Assembly (NCBI GenBank): GCA_964568805.1
Contig: CAZMRW010000075.1
Span: 1-22,327, forward strand
Source of the DNA: CAZMRW01 sp964568805
Lineage (GTDB): Bacteria; Pseudomonadota; Gammaproteobacteria; Methylococcales; Methylomonadaceae
Direction of reading: 5' to 3'
DNA: 22,327 nucleotides
A model generated the notes under the pieces. That model searched no databases. It saw only the letters and a list, made by a program, of their open reading frames with translations, and was not told where the DNA came from. Below are positions 1-7,551 of the stretch, piece by piece. A program made the position numbers and the translations under genes. Position 1 is the first letter of the stretch, and the number at the start of each line of letters is the position of its first letter.

Positions 1-350
1 GGAGGAAATTAAAAAATATGGGCATCCGAAAAAACTTAAGTAAGTGCCATTCGGGCCAGACTCGACTTAATTGAACCCCATTTGTAATTTTGAGCCACAT
101 TCTCAAAAACGAAGCAGGTTTTTGCATTATTACATAAAGTTTTTAGGTTAAGGCTTATTTTTGAAGCCATCTGATTTCGATAACATGAAATTTTTTGGGG
201 CGGAGCCAATTTAACCGCATAAATCATATCATTTTATTCTGCCCGTTTTACGCTATTCTGCCAGCACTCGAGGCGACGCCGCGCTTTTCTCTTGAACGGC
301 AAAAAACGCTACAGACTAATATCAAAAACAAAATTATTTTAAAAAAGTTA
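1..350. other. AT-rich intergenic region with possible tail of an upstream gene
   Basis: No convincing gene. On the plus strand an open frame enters at the left edge and stops at TAA 41-43. Its last residues, EEIKKYGHPKKLK, are lysine-rich and could be the end of a gene starting outside the window, but 13 residues are too few to name. The rest is AT-rich leader preceding the promoter at 351-379. Confidence 0.3.
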
Positions 351-379
351 TTGCAATAAGTTAGAAATGGGTTTATATA
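351..379 (+). promoter_or_regulatory. sigma-70-like promoter of the porin remnant
   Basis: TTGCAA (351-356) and TATATA (374-379) are separated by exactly 17 bases and lie about 60 bases upstream of the porin start codon. This is one of the best sigma-70 matches in the window. It suggests the collapsed porin gene is still transcribed. Confidence 0.55.
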
Positions 380-390
380 GGAGTCATAAG

Positions 391-423
391 TAATTATTAT
401 TAAATGCTATTTAATAATAATTA
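391..423. repeat. 15-bp perfect inverted repeat, candidate operator or 5'UTR hairpin
   Basis: TAATTATTATTAAAT (391-405) is followed by GCT and its exact reverse complement (409-423). The repeat starts about 11 bases after the -10 box and ends 6 bases before the Shine-Dalgarno AGGAGG (430-435). It could be an operator at the transcription start or an RNA hairpin next to the ribosome binding site. It is not a clear Fur box. The very high AT content slightly raises the chance of coincidence, but 15 of 15 pairs is strong. Confidence 0.6.
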
Positions 424-441
424 AAATTCAGGAGGATACGC

Positions 442-791
442 ATGAAACTTTTAACTTATACAAAATGCCTCGTCGGCGGATTATTGGTTTTGCTGGCGGG
501 CGTCTCTCATGCTGAATTTATCTCTGAATCCGAAGGCTTACTGGAAGCAAGCGGCATCAACGAAACCGAGTTCATGCAAAACCTGCGATTAACGGCCGGT
601 GGCTGGATAAACGCGGGCGTGACCTATAACGCCAACGACCCGGGCGACAAGTTTAACGGCTCCAGCGGATATTATGAAATGACTGCCGGCCTGAAGTCCG
701 ATACGATTGGGCCGATAAAGCTCGGGCCTTTGATGCCGGCAATAAAGGAGACCAGTTCACCTTCGCAACGGACATAATCGTAAAATTTTAA
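442..791 (+). pseudogene. outer-membrane porin remnant, internally deleted and frameshifted
   Basis: The start is well supported: AGGAGG lies 6 bases before ATG 442, followed by a typical signal peptide (residues 1-24, ending VSHA). Residues 33-70 (NLRLTAGGWINAGVTYN region) resemble the first strand of methanotroph BBP2-like beta-barrel porins, which I recall as roughly 350-450 residues long. Around residue 74 the frame jumps to text resembling a near-C-terminal strand (GYYEMTAGLK). It then runs out of frame and ends at 777. The -1 frame from 711 reads ADKARAFDAGNKGDQFTF and ends TDIIVKF at TAA 789-791, a classical porin C-terminal strand with terminal Phe. So signal peptide plus first strand has been joined to the last strands, with most of the barrel lost and a second small deletion or frameshift near 700-711. 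Promoter and RBS remain intact. Confidence 0.75.
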
Positions 792-823
792 TTCGCTTTT
801 CAGCAGTGCTCCTCCGCCTCCTA

Positions 824-864
824 CGGGCAAGATTGATTTTTTTAATAAAGTTGATTCTTGCCCG
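824..864. repeat. 9-bp inverted repeat, terminator-like
   Basis: CGGGCAAGA (824-832) pairs perfectly with TCTTGCCCG (856-864) across a 23-base AT-rich loop that includes a T-run. It lies 33 bases after the porin remnant's stop. The loop is long for an intrinsic terminator and no T-tract follows the second arm, so it may be a weak terminator or the trace of a lost insertion. Confidence 0.4.
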
Positions 865-994
865 AATTCTTTGCATTGTTTAGTCTGGCTGACATTCAAC
901 GGGTTTAGGTCGGCATCGGGGGGCTTTCGCAACAACAGGGCTGAATTGTTTAAAACCTTACGTTGTGCACTGATATTGCTGGTCCCGAAGTCGG

Positions 995-1010
995 TTTTGT
1001 ACATACAAAA
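995..1010. promoter_or_regulatory. palindromic element upstream of the EEP gene
   Basis: TTTTGTA (995-1001), CA, TACAAAA (1004-1010) is a perfect 7-bp inverted repeat about 104 bases before the EEP start codon. Spacing and symmetry fit a dimeric regulator site, but no regulator can be assigned. Confidence 0.3.
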
Positions 1011-1113
1011 GAGATGGTCGCACACCCTAGTTTTGGAGAGTTAACAAAATAATAAACAGTTTATCGCCACAATAAAGTCAGGAAAGATAACTTCTAAAGT
1101 TAGGAGAAATGAA

Positions 1114-2286
1114 ATGAACTCGCGATTTCGATGGTTTACCGGTACTTTTTTTATTTTGATTGCCTTCTCTGCATCAGCCGGCGACAAAATTAAAGTGATG
1201 ACGCTGAACCAGTATTTGGGCGCCGATTTGACGCCGATACTAGCTGAGCCGGATGCCGGCGCGTTTAATACGGCTCTGGTGGCTGTTCTGGCTCAGACTG
1301 CTCATAGCGATTATCGCGCAAGAGCGCGCGCTCAAGCTACGGTGATTTCGAACCGAGCTCCCGATATCGTTGCATTGCAGGAAGTATGGAGTTTACGTTG
1401 TACGGATTTTGACTCAAATGCATCTACCGGATGTGAAGATCCAACGATTGCCGACGCCTTTGTTGATCATCTGGAATTGACCCTGGACGCCCTGAACAAA
1501 AAGGGTAAAAAGCGCCCCAGATACAAGACAGCAGCTTTGGTTAAAAATCTGGATACGGAAAAAATTCAGGTCAGCGGTTTCCCGCTCCCCGGCATTCCAT
1601 TTAAAGTCAATGGTGTCGATGCCGTGTTAGTGGCTGTGGACCGGGATGTCATTCTGGTTAGGGATGGTGTCGCTGCTCAACCAGCTGATTTGCAGGGATG
1701 TTTAAGGCCATCGGTTGATGGCTGCAATTACCAGGTTGTCTTTGAGGCGCAAACGCCTGCCGGGCCGGTCAATGTTGAAAGAGGCTTTGTTGCGGTTGAT
1801 GCAACGGTCAAGGGAAAGGATTACCGTATATTCAATACCCATCTGGAAGTCAAGGGTGATGATGTGGGTAATCCGGCATTCACCTTTTATCAGGCGTCGC
1901 AGACGCTTGAATTGATTCAAACGATCGGCCTGACAAGCCCTTTGAACCGATCCGTGCTATTGCTCGGCGATATGAACTCCTCGCCGGTACAAGAAGATCC
2001 CGCCCCTCTTATCGTCACGCCCTACCATCAATTTCAGGTGGAAGGGTACTTCGACATCTGGGACTTGAAGCGGAGTAATTTTCCGGGTTATACCTGTTGC
2101 CAAAAGGGAGATTTGACAAATCGGCGTAGTGCATTGTTTGAGCGGATCGACATGATGTTTTCAGTGGATGAACCAGTAAAAGTCAACAACGTCCGCGTAA
2201 AAACTAAAAAAGTTCCAAAAACCAAAGAGCATGGTCCGCTGTGGTTTTCCGACCATGGCGCCGTGTCCGCTCAAGTTCGGTTTTAA
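1114..2286 (+). CDS. secreted endonuclease/exonuclease/phosphatase (EEP) family protein
   Basis: A 390-residue protein with an N-terminal signal peptide (1-22, ending SASA), so probably periplasmic or secreted. EEP catalytic landmarks occur in order: Asn32 in TLNQYLG, the metal-binding Glu90 in IVALQEVW, His243 in FNTHLE, Asp286 and Asn288 in LLGDMNSS, Asp346 in RIDMMF, and the terminal Asp380-His381 in WFSDHGAV. This family hydrolyses phosphodiester bonds in nucleic acids, inositol phosphates or sphingomyelin; the substrate cannot be told here. Two near-central cysteine pairs (Cys94/Cys107 and Cys196/Cys204) and an adjacent pair in YTCCQ suit an exported enzyme. The start follows TTAGGAG with good spacing. 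The fold is confident, the substrate open: an extracellular nuclease or a sphingomyelinase-like enzyme are the main options. Confidence 0.85.
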   Translation: MNSRFRWFTGTFFILIAFSASAGDKIKVMTLNQYLGADLTPILAEPDAGAFNTALVAVLAQTAHSDYRARARAQATVISNRAPDIVALQEVWSLRCTDFDSNASTGCEDPTIADAFVDHLELTLDALNKKGKKRPRYKTAALVKNLDTEKIQVSGFPLPGIPFKVNGVDAVLVAVDRDVILVRDGVAAQPADLQGCLRPSVDGCNYQVVFEAQTPAGPVNVERGFVAVDATVKGKDYRIFNTHLEVKGDDVGNPAFTFYQASQTLELIQTIGLTSPLNRSVLLLGDMNSSPVQEDPAPLIVTPYHQFQVEGYFDIWDLKRSNFPGYTCCQKGDLTNRRSALFERIDMMFSVDEPVKVNNVRVKTKKVPKTKEHGPLWFSDHGAVSAQVRF

Positions 2287-2298
2287 AGCGAGAATCCT

Positions 2299-2326
2299 TA
2301 AGTGGCGGCAATCACGCCGCCACTTA
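2299..2326. terminator. GC-rich stem-loop after the EEP gene
   Basis: TAAGTGGCGGC (2299-2309) pairs over 11 bp with GCCGCCACTTA (2316-2326) around a 6-base loop, 12 bases after the EEP stop. Stem strength and position fit a transcription terminator. No U-run follows, so it may instead be a Rho-linked or mRNA-stabilising hairpin. Confidence 0.55.
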
Positions 2327-2667
2327 CTGGACTGATAGCAAGAATACATGCCTTGTTGATCATCTCTTCTCCTCCCCCCTTGCCGAGTTGTAGGGTATCA
2401 CCCAACGCCGATTTTGTTACCGCATGATCCTTTCCTGGCTGCGCCAGTCACGCAGATAAACCCGCAGTTCAAACAGATTCTTTTCTTGGATGTTTGAAAC
2501 TTAGTTAAGCATTACAAGTCGACAATAACTAAGGTATAGTCAAATCGGTGAACAGTAGGAGCCGTTAGCATAAACCAATAGAGTTCGGCCGTGTTGCTGT
2601 TCATCCACTAAAAATACCTCGGAAGATTGCATTGATCCTTAAAATTAAACAGCAGGAGGGAATCAAT
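2327..2667. other. intergenic region before the secreted Cys protein
   Basis: No gene recognised. A minus-strand open stretch (2417-2500) reads as a plausible protein tail ending RVYLRDWRSQERIMR, but it has a stop just upstream and no start, so it could at most be a decayed fragment. The distal part should carry the promoter of the next gene; no good -35/-10 pair was identified. Confidence 0.35.
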
Positions 2668-3660
2668 ATGTCGACTCTTCTCAATAGTATTCGGTTTGCC
2701 ATCATCACGAATTTATATTTAATTTGTTTGGGTTCAATAGTGTCGCCAGCAATAGGTAACGCTGCCAGTGACCCGTCAAATTCTCGCTTTTCAACGGTCC
2801 TGGCTCCAGGCCAAGAGCTTCGAGAGGGGCTCACCTCCTTGTTCCCGGTGCCGAATGGCATTAATGGCTCATACGGATCAGACGGCGAGAGCATCTATTT
2901 CGAAACGAGACGCGGCCCCCGCACGCCAAAGTACCTCCGAGACGGAGATCCGGCGACTCCCAGGTTTGAGATTGACGTGCGTTTTATGAACCAGGATAGG
3001 GAACCTTTTCTTATCCAAATTGGCGGCGATACCCCGCTCGATCACACCTGGACCGAAACCGTTGCAGAACGCAAAGATGATGCGCAGGCAAAGACTGACT
3101 TTGATTTGGCGGGTAGAGCGATCGAGGCACTGAGAAAACTGAAGTTCACTCGTCAATTTGTTGACGAGCGACAGGCTCTTTTGGACTTGGCGCCAGTTTT
3201 GGAATCAGCGCAAGTTATTGAAAAAGAGGAAGGGTTACCAGATCAGGCATTGAGCGCCCCATTGGCACTCGAGGCTGAAAGCTATCGCCACAGGATACAG
3301 ATAAAACAAAAGCGAATTTTATTCGGGTTCGCCTACCACAGTGCCACGATAGGACAGCATATTAACAACGGGGTCGTTACCACCGCTATTATCACGTGCA
3401 ATCATGGAACATGCGCGAACCATTCCTCAATGGCTTTAAAGTGCCTTTGGACGAGCGCTTGGCCTGGGAATCGAACCAACCGCCTTAAAAACTGGGTCTC
3501 TTGCACTACACCCTACAATCCGACATCCGTATTTTTCCACAATTCGAACGACGATACTGACTTACAGTATCAGGCAGTGAGATACGATTTTGTTCCCAGT
3601 TTTACTGGAGGAGTCTGCAACGACAGTAGCGTCAATAATGAACCTACGGATTGCTATTAA
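2668..3660 (+). CDS. secreted protein of unknown function with six cysteines near the C-terminus
   Basis: The start is ATG 2668 because AGGAGG (2654-2659) sits 8 bases before it; an in-frame upstream codon has no such site. The 330-residue product opens with a hydrophobic stretch (about 5-30) ending in a plausible cleavage site (IGNAAS), so it is probably exported. The middle (about 60-230) is charged and rich in Glu, Arg and Asp, with no motif I recognise. The C-terminal third holds six cysteines (CNHGTC, ALKC, VSCTT, GGVC and TDC at the end), an even number that fits disulfides in the periplasm or outside the cell. I do not recognise a family. It sits alone between a terminator-like hairpin and the convergent haoB gene, so context gives no role. 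Confidence 0.7.
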   Translation: MSTLLNSIRFAIITNLYLICLGSIVSPAIGNAASDPSNSRFSTVLAPGQELREGLTSLFPVPNGINGSYGSDGESIYFETRRGPRTPKYLRDGDPATPRFEIDVRFMNQDREPFLIQIGGDTPLDHTWTETVAERKDDAQAKTDFDLAGRAIEALRKLKFTRQFVDERQALLDLAPVLESAQVIEKEEGLPDQALSAPLALEAESYRHRIQIKQKRILFGFAYHSATIGQHINNGVVTTAIITCNHGTCANHSSMALKCLWTSAWPGNRTNRLKNWVSCTTPYNPTSVFFHNSNDDTDLQYQAVRYDFVPSFTGGVCNDSSVNNEPTDCY

Positions 3661-3831
3661 AGAAGCCATAGGCGTGTAAATAGAGGTTAGGTTACATTTT
3701 TGGTGTTTCGCTTTTTCTGCGCCTTTTTCTCCTGGTTCAGAGTATGAATATAGTTGACTCCCCTGAACACTCGACACGACACCGTCAGATAGCCGGCGGC
3801 AACGACATTAACCACCTTTCTGAATTCGGAT

Positions 3832-3847
3832 AGGAAATTCATTTCCT
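3832..3847. repeat. short inverted repeat just after haoB
   Basis: AGGAAAT (3832-3838), TC, ATTTCCT (3841-3847) lies 6 bases beyond the haoB stop. A 7-bp stem with a 2-base loop is too tight for a classical hairpin, so it is either part of a weak terminator or a chance palindrome. Confidence 0.25.
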
Positions 3848-3853
3848 TAAACG

Positions 3854-4861
3854 TCAGGATTTAAAATCGATTTTGTAAACGGACAAAAATCCGCCCCAAT
3901 GGCTTTGATAGACGAGACTGACGCCATCGGGCAATTTTTTTAGGGAATCAACGAAAGGAAGCAGCCTTACCAATAGCGTGTTTTTGTCTTTTTCATTAGG
4001 CGTAGACCAGACCCGGTAATAACTGCCCTCTTTCTGCGCCAGATAATTGCCGTCACTCTCTTCGGATGCCCAGCGCCTGACTTGGGCAATATCACCGTGC
4101 AGGTCATTGCCGACGGGGATATTTTTTGAATTGAGCGACAAGGACGTGCCGCCGTAAGCGGATAGCTCGGCCAAATGTAACAACAGATCATTATCGACCA
4201 GCAAATAGACAGGTCGCGCAGTTCCAAAATGCGCGGTTATTTCAGCCAGGGCTTTTTCAGAATCCATGGTCAGCCAGCGGGCCATTTTGGCTAAACGCCC
4301 GCTCTCTTCGTCCGATGCCGCCGGCAGGCCGGGCTGAAGCGCTTTCCACAGCGGGCCGACAAAGGTTTTTCCGGATGGTTTACGCAGCCAGGCGTCTTTG
4401 CCGCTCAGAAAATGAACCCGCTGACCGTCATCCCACCAGCTCAGGAATAGAGCGTTCTCCGGTGCCTTGCGGGAAATGACTTCGGCAGCGGATTGCCAGA
4501 TTTCACGGCGCAGCCCGGTCGGGCTGGAAGCAACAACGCTGCTCTGAGTATCCTTGGGAAAAAGCACAGCGCTCTGTTGAATGCCGTCCTTGTCTTGATA
4601 ACGGGCAATCAGCAGATTGAATAAATCCTTGCCGTCCTGCTCAAAGGAATAACGTTCAACCGCCTGCGCAGGGAAATGACCCTGCACATCGGCTGGCGAT
4701 CCCAGCGCGTGACTGACACTGAACTCATCACTGCTTTTTCCGGCATCTGCCCGCTTGGCAGGCGTGGATATCAGTCCCTGGTACAGTATCGTGCCGCCCG
4801 TTGCCAGGAGCACGATACTGATCAACAGCAGCAGTCCCTTCCTTGTTTGTTGAGACATCAC
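3854..4861 (-). CDS. haoB: hydroxylamine oxidation protein HaoB
   Basis: A 335-residue protein encoded 14 bases downstream of haoA on the same strand, which is the standard haoA-haoB arrangement of nitrifiers and methanotrophs. It has one N-terminal membrane span (about 9-29) and a mostly periplasmic soluble part. HaoB has no known catalytic motif and its role is unsettled; it is usually proposed to help HaoA maturation or membrane association. The start is either GTG at 4861 or ATG at 4858, adjacent codons; the Shine-Dalgarno is weak (AGAAC), consistent with translational coupling to haoA. The call rests on position, length and the recognisable N-terminal membrane anchor followed by a WDDGQRVHFLSGKDAW stretch. 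Confidence 0.85.
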   Translation of the reverse strand: MMSQQTRKGLLLLISIVLLATGGTILYQGLISTPAKRADAGKSSDEFSVSHALGSPADVQGHFPAQAVERYSFEQDGKDLFNLLIARYQDKDGIQQSAVLFPKDTQSSVVASSPTGLRREIWQSAAEVISRKAPENALFLSWWDDGQRVHFLSGKDAWLRKPSGKTFVGPLWKALQPGLPAASDEESGRLAKMARWLTMDSEKALAEITAHFGTARPVYLLVDNDLLLHLAELSAYGGTSLSLNSKNIPVGNDLHGDIAQVRRWASEESDGNYLAQKEGSYYRVWSTPNEKDKNTLLVRLLPFVDSLKKLPDGVSLVYQSHWGGFLSVYKIDFKS

Positions 4862-4875
4862 TTTTGTTCTATGAC

Positions 4876-6531
4876 CTATTCGCTTGAATCCGATTTTTTG
4901 TTGCGGGCAGGGCTAAGGACGAGATACGCAATGCCAAGACCGAACGCGATCAGTAACAAACCGCTGATGACCAGGTTGTTACTGTTGTCATCCTTGCTGG
5001 CTGAGGTTACGGCTGCAACCGGCGCAGGCGTTGCTTTCGCTTTAGTCGCAGCAGCTTCGCGCAAACGCGTGTCTTCATCCATGATCTCGGTATAGTCCTT
5101 CACCAGTTCCGACCAGCCTTCGGTATATGTGAAGCCACCGGGATTGGTATGGAAAATACCTTTATAGTGCTTGATCAGATCATGTTCCCACATGTCGGCA
5201 TGGATACGTTCCACGCGGCTTGGATTGTTGCCCTTTGCCCAGAATAACTGGAAGAATCCGCCCGGAGCGTCTTTTTCCGGAGCAGGCGGATTAGGACGGT
5301 TAGTTTTTTGACCCACCAGAAGCCCATCATCATAAAGTTTGGAGACTACTTTTTTAGCTTCTTGCTCTACTCCCAAAGCCTGAATGGTGCCCTTATCGGC
5401 CGTATCCAGATAAGCCTTTGCGAAGCTGGCCGAATGGCACAGACTGCAAGTGTCGACCCACGCCTGTTTCCGGTCTTCAAACCAAGGATGCCCAAGATTG
5501 TCGGCAATGGCGGGCGTAGGGTTGAATGCCCAGCGGACTTTCCTCACCAAGTTATGGGAAAATTCACCCTTGTATTCGAAGTGGCAAACCTGACAGGTAG
5601 GCGCCGTATAACCCCCTTTGGTAATGGCGTCTTTCAGGGGAACTTCAAAATTCCACTTGGCTTTACCCTGTGTTTGATACTGGGTGCCATGCTTGGACAT
5701 CATGAAGTTTTCAAATTCGTTATGGTCTGCCCCGTTATGGCAGGTGGAACAGGCTTCCGGTTGCCGGGCCTCGGCTACCGAGAAACTATGGCGGGTATGG
5801 CAACCGTCGCATTTGTTTTGCTGGTAATGGCACATATCGCAGCCTTGCGCCACTTCCCGTTCGGGCATGGCTGCCCAAATAGTGTTTTCCACGTTCGCTT
5901 CCCAGTCAACCGCATGGGAAGGGTGGCCTTTGCCCCATTGTTTTTGAGGCCATTCCTGATTTTTTTCCGATTCGGCTTCGGCGAATTCATTCAAATGGCA
6001 GGTGCCGCAAGCAACGCGATCCGGCATAACCAGATTCTCGGCATGGTTGATGCTTTCTTTGCTGACGCCGCCGTGGCAATCGATACAGCCCACCTGATCG
6101 AGCTGCTTGCCTTCTTCAAGAAGGCCTTGTTTCACCAGATTGGCTTCTATTTCGGCCAGTTTTGCTTTCTTGTAGGCGCGGACATCGGTATCCGGCAAAT
6201 TGCGGATCGCGGCAAGATCACTGTGTACGCTGTTTTTCCAGGCATGGAATGCGCCCGGACTGGAAGCTTCATGACAGCCTACGCAGTCGTTTCGGCCGAA
6301 TTCGCCTTGAACGGTTTTGGGCGGCTTGTAGAAATCCTTGGGGTTCCAATACTTCTGGATGGGAATCGGTTCCCAATAAGCGGCGTGCGATCCCTTGCCC
6401 GGATGCGACTCATAATAATTTTTCTTGAGTTGTTCAAAATCGGGGGTGTCCGTACTGGCAATCCCGATGCAGCTGAACCCAATTAAGCTGAATAACAACA
6501 TACTCAGCAAGTTAAGCATCTTGTGTTTCAT
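4876..6531 (-). CDS. haoA: octaheme hydroxylamine oxidoreductase HaoA
   Basis: A 551-residue multiheme cytochrome c. The signal peptide spans about 1-25, so it acts in the periplasm. Exactly eight CxxCH heme sites are present: 83-87, 149-153, 175-179, 231-235, 241-245, 261-265, 313-317 and 362-366, as in the HAO family. The fourth (CDMCH, 231-235) should be the catalytic P460 heme. Tyr456 in KHYKG, or the nearby Tyr469, is the likely cross-linking tyrosine, the feature that favours oxidation over reduction. HAO oxidises hydroxylamine to nitric oxide or nitrite; in methanotrophs it removes hydroxylamine made by methane monooxygenase acting on ammonia. A C-terminal membrane helix (about 520-539) follows an Ala/Pro/Lys linker, so this version is probably membrane-tethered. 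No cycA/cycB cytochromes follow. Start ATG 6531 is preceded by TAGGGG. Confidence 0.95.
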   Translation of the reverse strand: MKHKMLNLLSMLLFSLIGFSCIGIASTDTPDFEQLKKNYYESHPGKGSHAAYWEPIPIQKYWNPKDFYKPPKTVQGEFGRNDCVGCHEASSPGAFHAWKNSVHSDLAAIRNLPDTDVRAYKKAKLAEIEANLVKQGLLEEGKQLDQVGCIDCHGGVSKESINHAENLVMPDRVACGTCHLNEFAEAESEKNQEWPQKQWGKGHPSHAVDWEANVENTIWAAMPEREVAQGCDMCHYQQNKCDGCHTRHSFSVAEARQPEACSTCHNGADHNEFENFMMSKHGTQYQTQGKAKWNFEVPLKDAITKGGYTAPTCQVCHFEYKGEFSHNLVRKVRWAFNPTPAIADNLGHPWFEDRKQAWVDTCSLCHSASFAKAYLDTADKGTIQALGVEQEAKKVVSKLYDDGLLVGQKTNRPNPPAPEKDAPGGFFQLFWAKGNNPSRVERIHADMWEHDLIKHYKGIFHTNPGGFTYTEGWSELVKDYTEIMDEDTRLREAAATKAKATPAPVAAVTSASKDDNSNNLVISGLLLIAFGLGIAYLVLSPARNKKSDSSE

Positions 6532-6873
6532 AGTGGTACCCCTAGGCCGGTTTTAGATATTATTATATCGATTCGAAACTAAAGTTTAGCGCAAAACACG
6601 GCATAATAAAACAAATATTGCATCGGGAGGATCTGGTGGCCGCCATCAACCGGACTGATACATCAATCACGAAGGAAACGGCGTTTGATCTTTGCTTTTC
6701 TCGACAACTGCTTTTTTACATACTTGCACAAACGGGTTCGAATTCAGACTGTAAAGTAAGACAGACGAGATCAATTCTTTCGTAATTACATGAATGTTTT
6801 TCCATAGAATTTTCTCGGTGCAGTTACACTTTACACATTTTTCAAATAAACTCAATATCAAAAGCAGTTTATC
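6532..6873. other. upstream region of haoA
   Basis: Holds the presumed hao promoter (see 6562-6567) and otherwise no convincing gene. A 64-codon minus-strand frame (6667-6861) begins only at TTG, lacks a Shine-Dalgarno and has no recognised family, so it is not called. No obvious NsrR-type operator was seen. Confidence 0.4.
6562..6567 (-). promoter_or_regulatory. -10 box of a probable haoAB promoter
   Basis: Read on the minus strand, a perfect TATAAT occupies 6567 to 6562, about 30 bases before the haoA start codon. No good -35 hexamer is found at 17 bases, so the promoter may depend on an activator. The upstream LuxR-type regulator is a candidate, by inference only. Confidence 0.4.
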
Positions 6874-7536
6874 TTACGGCTCGGCCGAATCATTCCTCAA
6901 GCTTTTTTCCAATCGGGATGGATGAGTCATCTGTTTTTCTATCAGTTTTATCTCGACGCCAGGCAATCGATTCTCCCTTGACAAGCGGTCATGCCGTGCG
7001 CGCGCCAGATAGCCGGCAAGACCGCTGCCCGAGGCTATCAGCACCATCATGCCGACCGTGATTAATTGGCTGAAGATCAAGACACCCCCGGTAGCGGCCG
7101 CGAGTGTACAAATGACACCCGCCTTGAAATTGGCTTTGGCATGGGCTTTTCTGATTTCCTTTTCCTGTCTTCGATAACTCTGCAATGCAATATCTGCTTT
7201 TTCCCGCTCGGCAGCCAGCAGAATCCGTTCTCGTTCCCGTGCGTGCTGTTCTTGTAATTTTGATCTTTCCGCGGTGATACTGGCTTTTTCCCGTTCGGCA
7301 TTGAGCAGGATTCGTTCCCGTTCAAAGGCATGCCGCTCCTGCATTTTTTGCAGTTCGATTTTATGCAGATCGCGGCCGATATAAACAAACCAGAAGGCAG
7401 CCAGTACCGCCATGATCAAGGAAAACAACACGACGACGGCTATAAACTGAGGTTCCTGCAACCAGTTCAAAGCAGCCATCACCGAGATGGCGGTGACCAG
7501 TTGAATAACGATAATTCCAAATAGAAATTTAAGCAC
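6874..7536 (-). CDS. membrane protein with duplicated coiled-coil segment, unknown function
   Basis: A 220-residue protein starting at GTG 7536. It shows two N-terminal membrane spans (about 4-24 and 32-52), a charged coiled coil (about 56-135), then two closely spaced spans (about 138-158 and 160-177) and a basic tail. The coiled coil holds a tandem duplication: residues 64-87 and 93-116 match at 19 of 24 positions, both carrying ERERILL and AEREK. The gene lies 15 bases after a LuxR-type regulator on the same strand, so the two are probably cotranscribed. haoAB follows 342 bases further on. I recognise no named family. The architecture suggests a scaffold or sensor in the inner membrane rather than an enzyme. 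Confidence 0.7.
   Translation of the reverse strand: MLKFLFGIIVIQLVTAISVMAALNWLQEPQFIAVVVLFSLIMAVLAAFWFVYIGRDLHKIELQKMQERHAFERERILLNAEREKASITAERSKLQEQHARERERILLAAEREKADIALQSYRRQEKEIRKAHAKANFKAGVICTLAAATGGVLIFSQLITVGMMVLIASGSGLAGYLARARHDRLSRENRLPGVEIKLIEKQMTHPSRLEKSLRNDSAEP
7189..7347 (-). repeat. tandem coding repeat inside the coiled-coil membrane protein
   Basis: Two 72-base coding units (7276-7347 and 7189-7260) separated by 15 bases encode nearly the same 24-residue helical segment. Synonymous and replacement differences are both visible, so this is an established internal duplication rather than a fresh one. Confidence 0.65.
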
Positions 7537-7551
7537 CGCAGCGTCTCTTTA

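Larger units (their letters stand above)
792..1113. other. intergenic region between porin remnant and EEP gene
   Basis: No gene seen. It contains a long-loop inverted repeat (824-864), a short palindromic element (995-1010), a 5-bp inverted repeat AACTT-CTA-AAGTT (1089-1101) and the Shine-Dalgarno of the next gene (TTAGGAG near 1100-1106). Open frames on the minus strand here run antisense into the porin remnant and have no family features. Confidence 0.5.

Noticed and set aside
391..423. Fur box reading of the AT-rich inverted repeat
   Set aside because: The repeat lacks the GATAATGATAATC hexamer pattern expected of Fur sites.
672..1025. A 117-codon minus-strand frame overlapping the porin remnant
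   Set aside because: It is antisense to recognisable porin sequence and has no features of its own.
2417..2500. Possible protein-tail fragment ending RVYLRDWRSQERIMR on the minus strand
   Set aside because: Only 27 codons between stops with no start or family match. It could be a decayed gene but cannot be supported.
5308..6486. A 392-codon open frame on the plus strand opposite haoA
   Set aside because: It is exactly antisense to the eight-heme HAO, whose motifs are unmistakable. Its hydrophobic, Gly/Phe-rich text is typical of a mirror frame.
6667..6861. A 64-codon minus-strand frame with a CVKCNC cluster upstream of haoA
   Set aside because: TTG start, no Shine-Dalgarno, no recognised family. 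The cysteines alone are not enough to call a gene.
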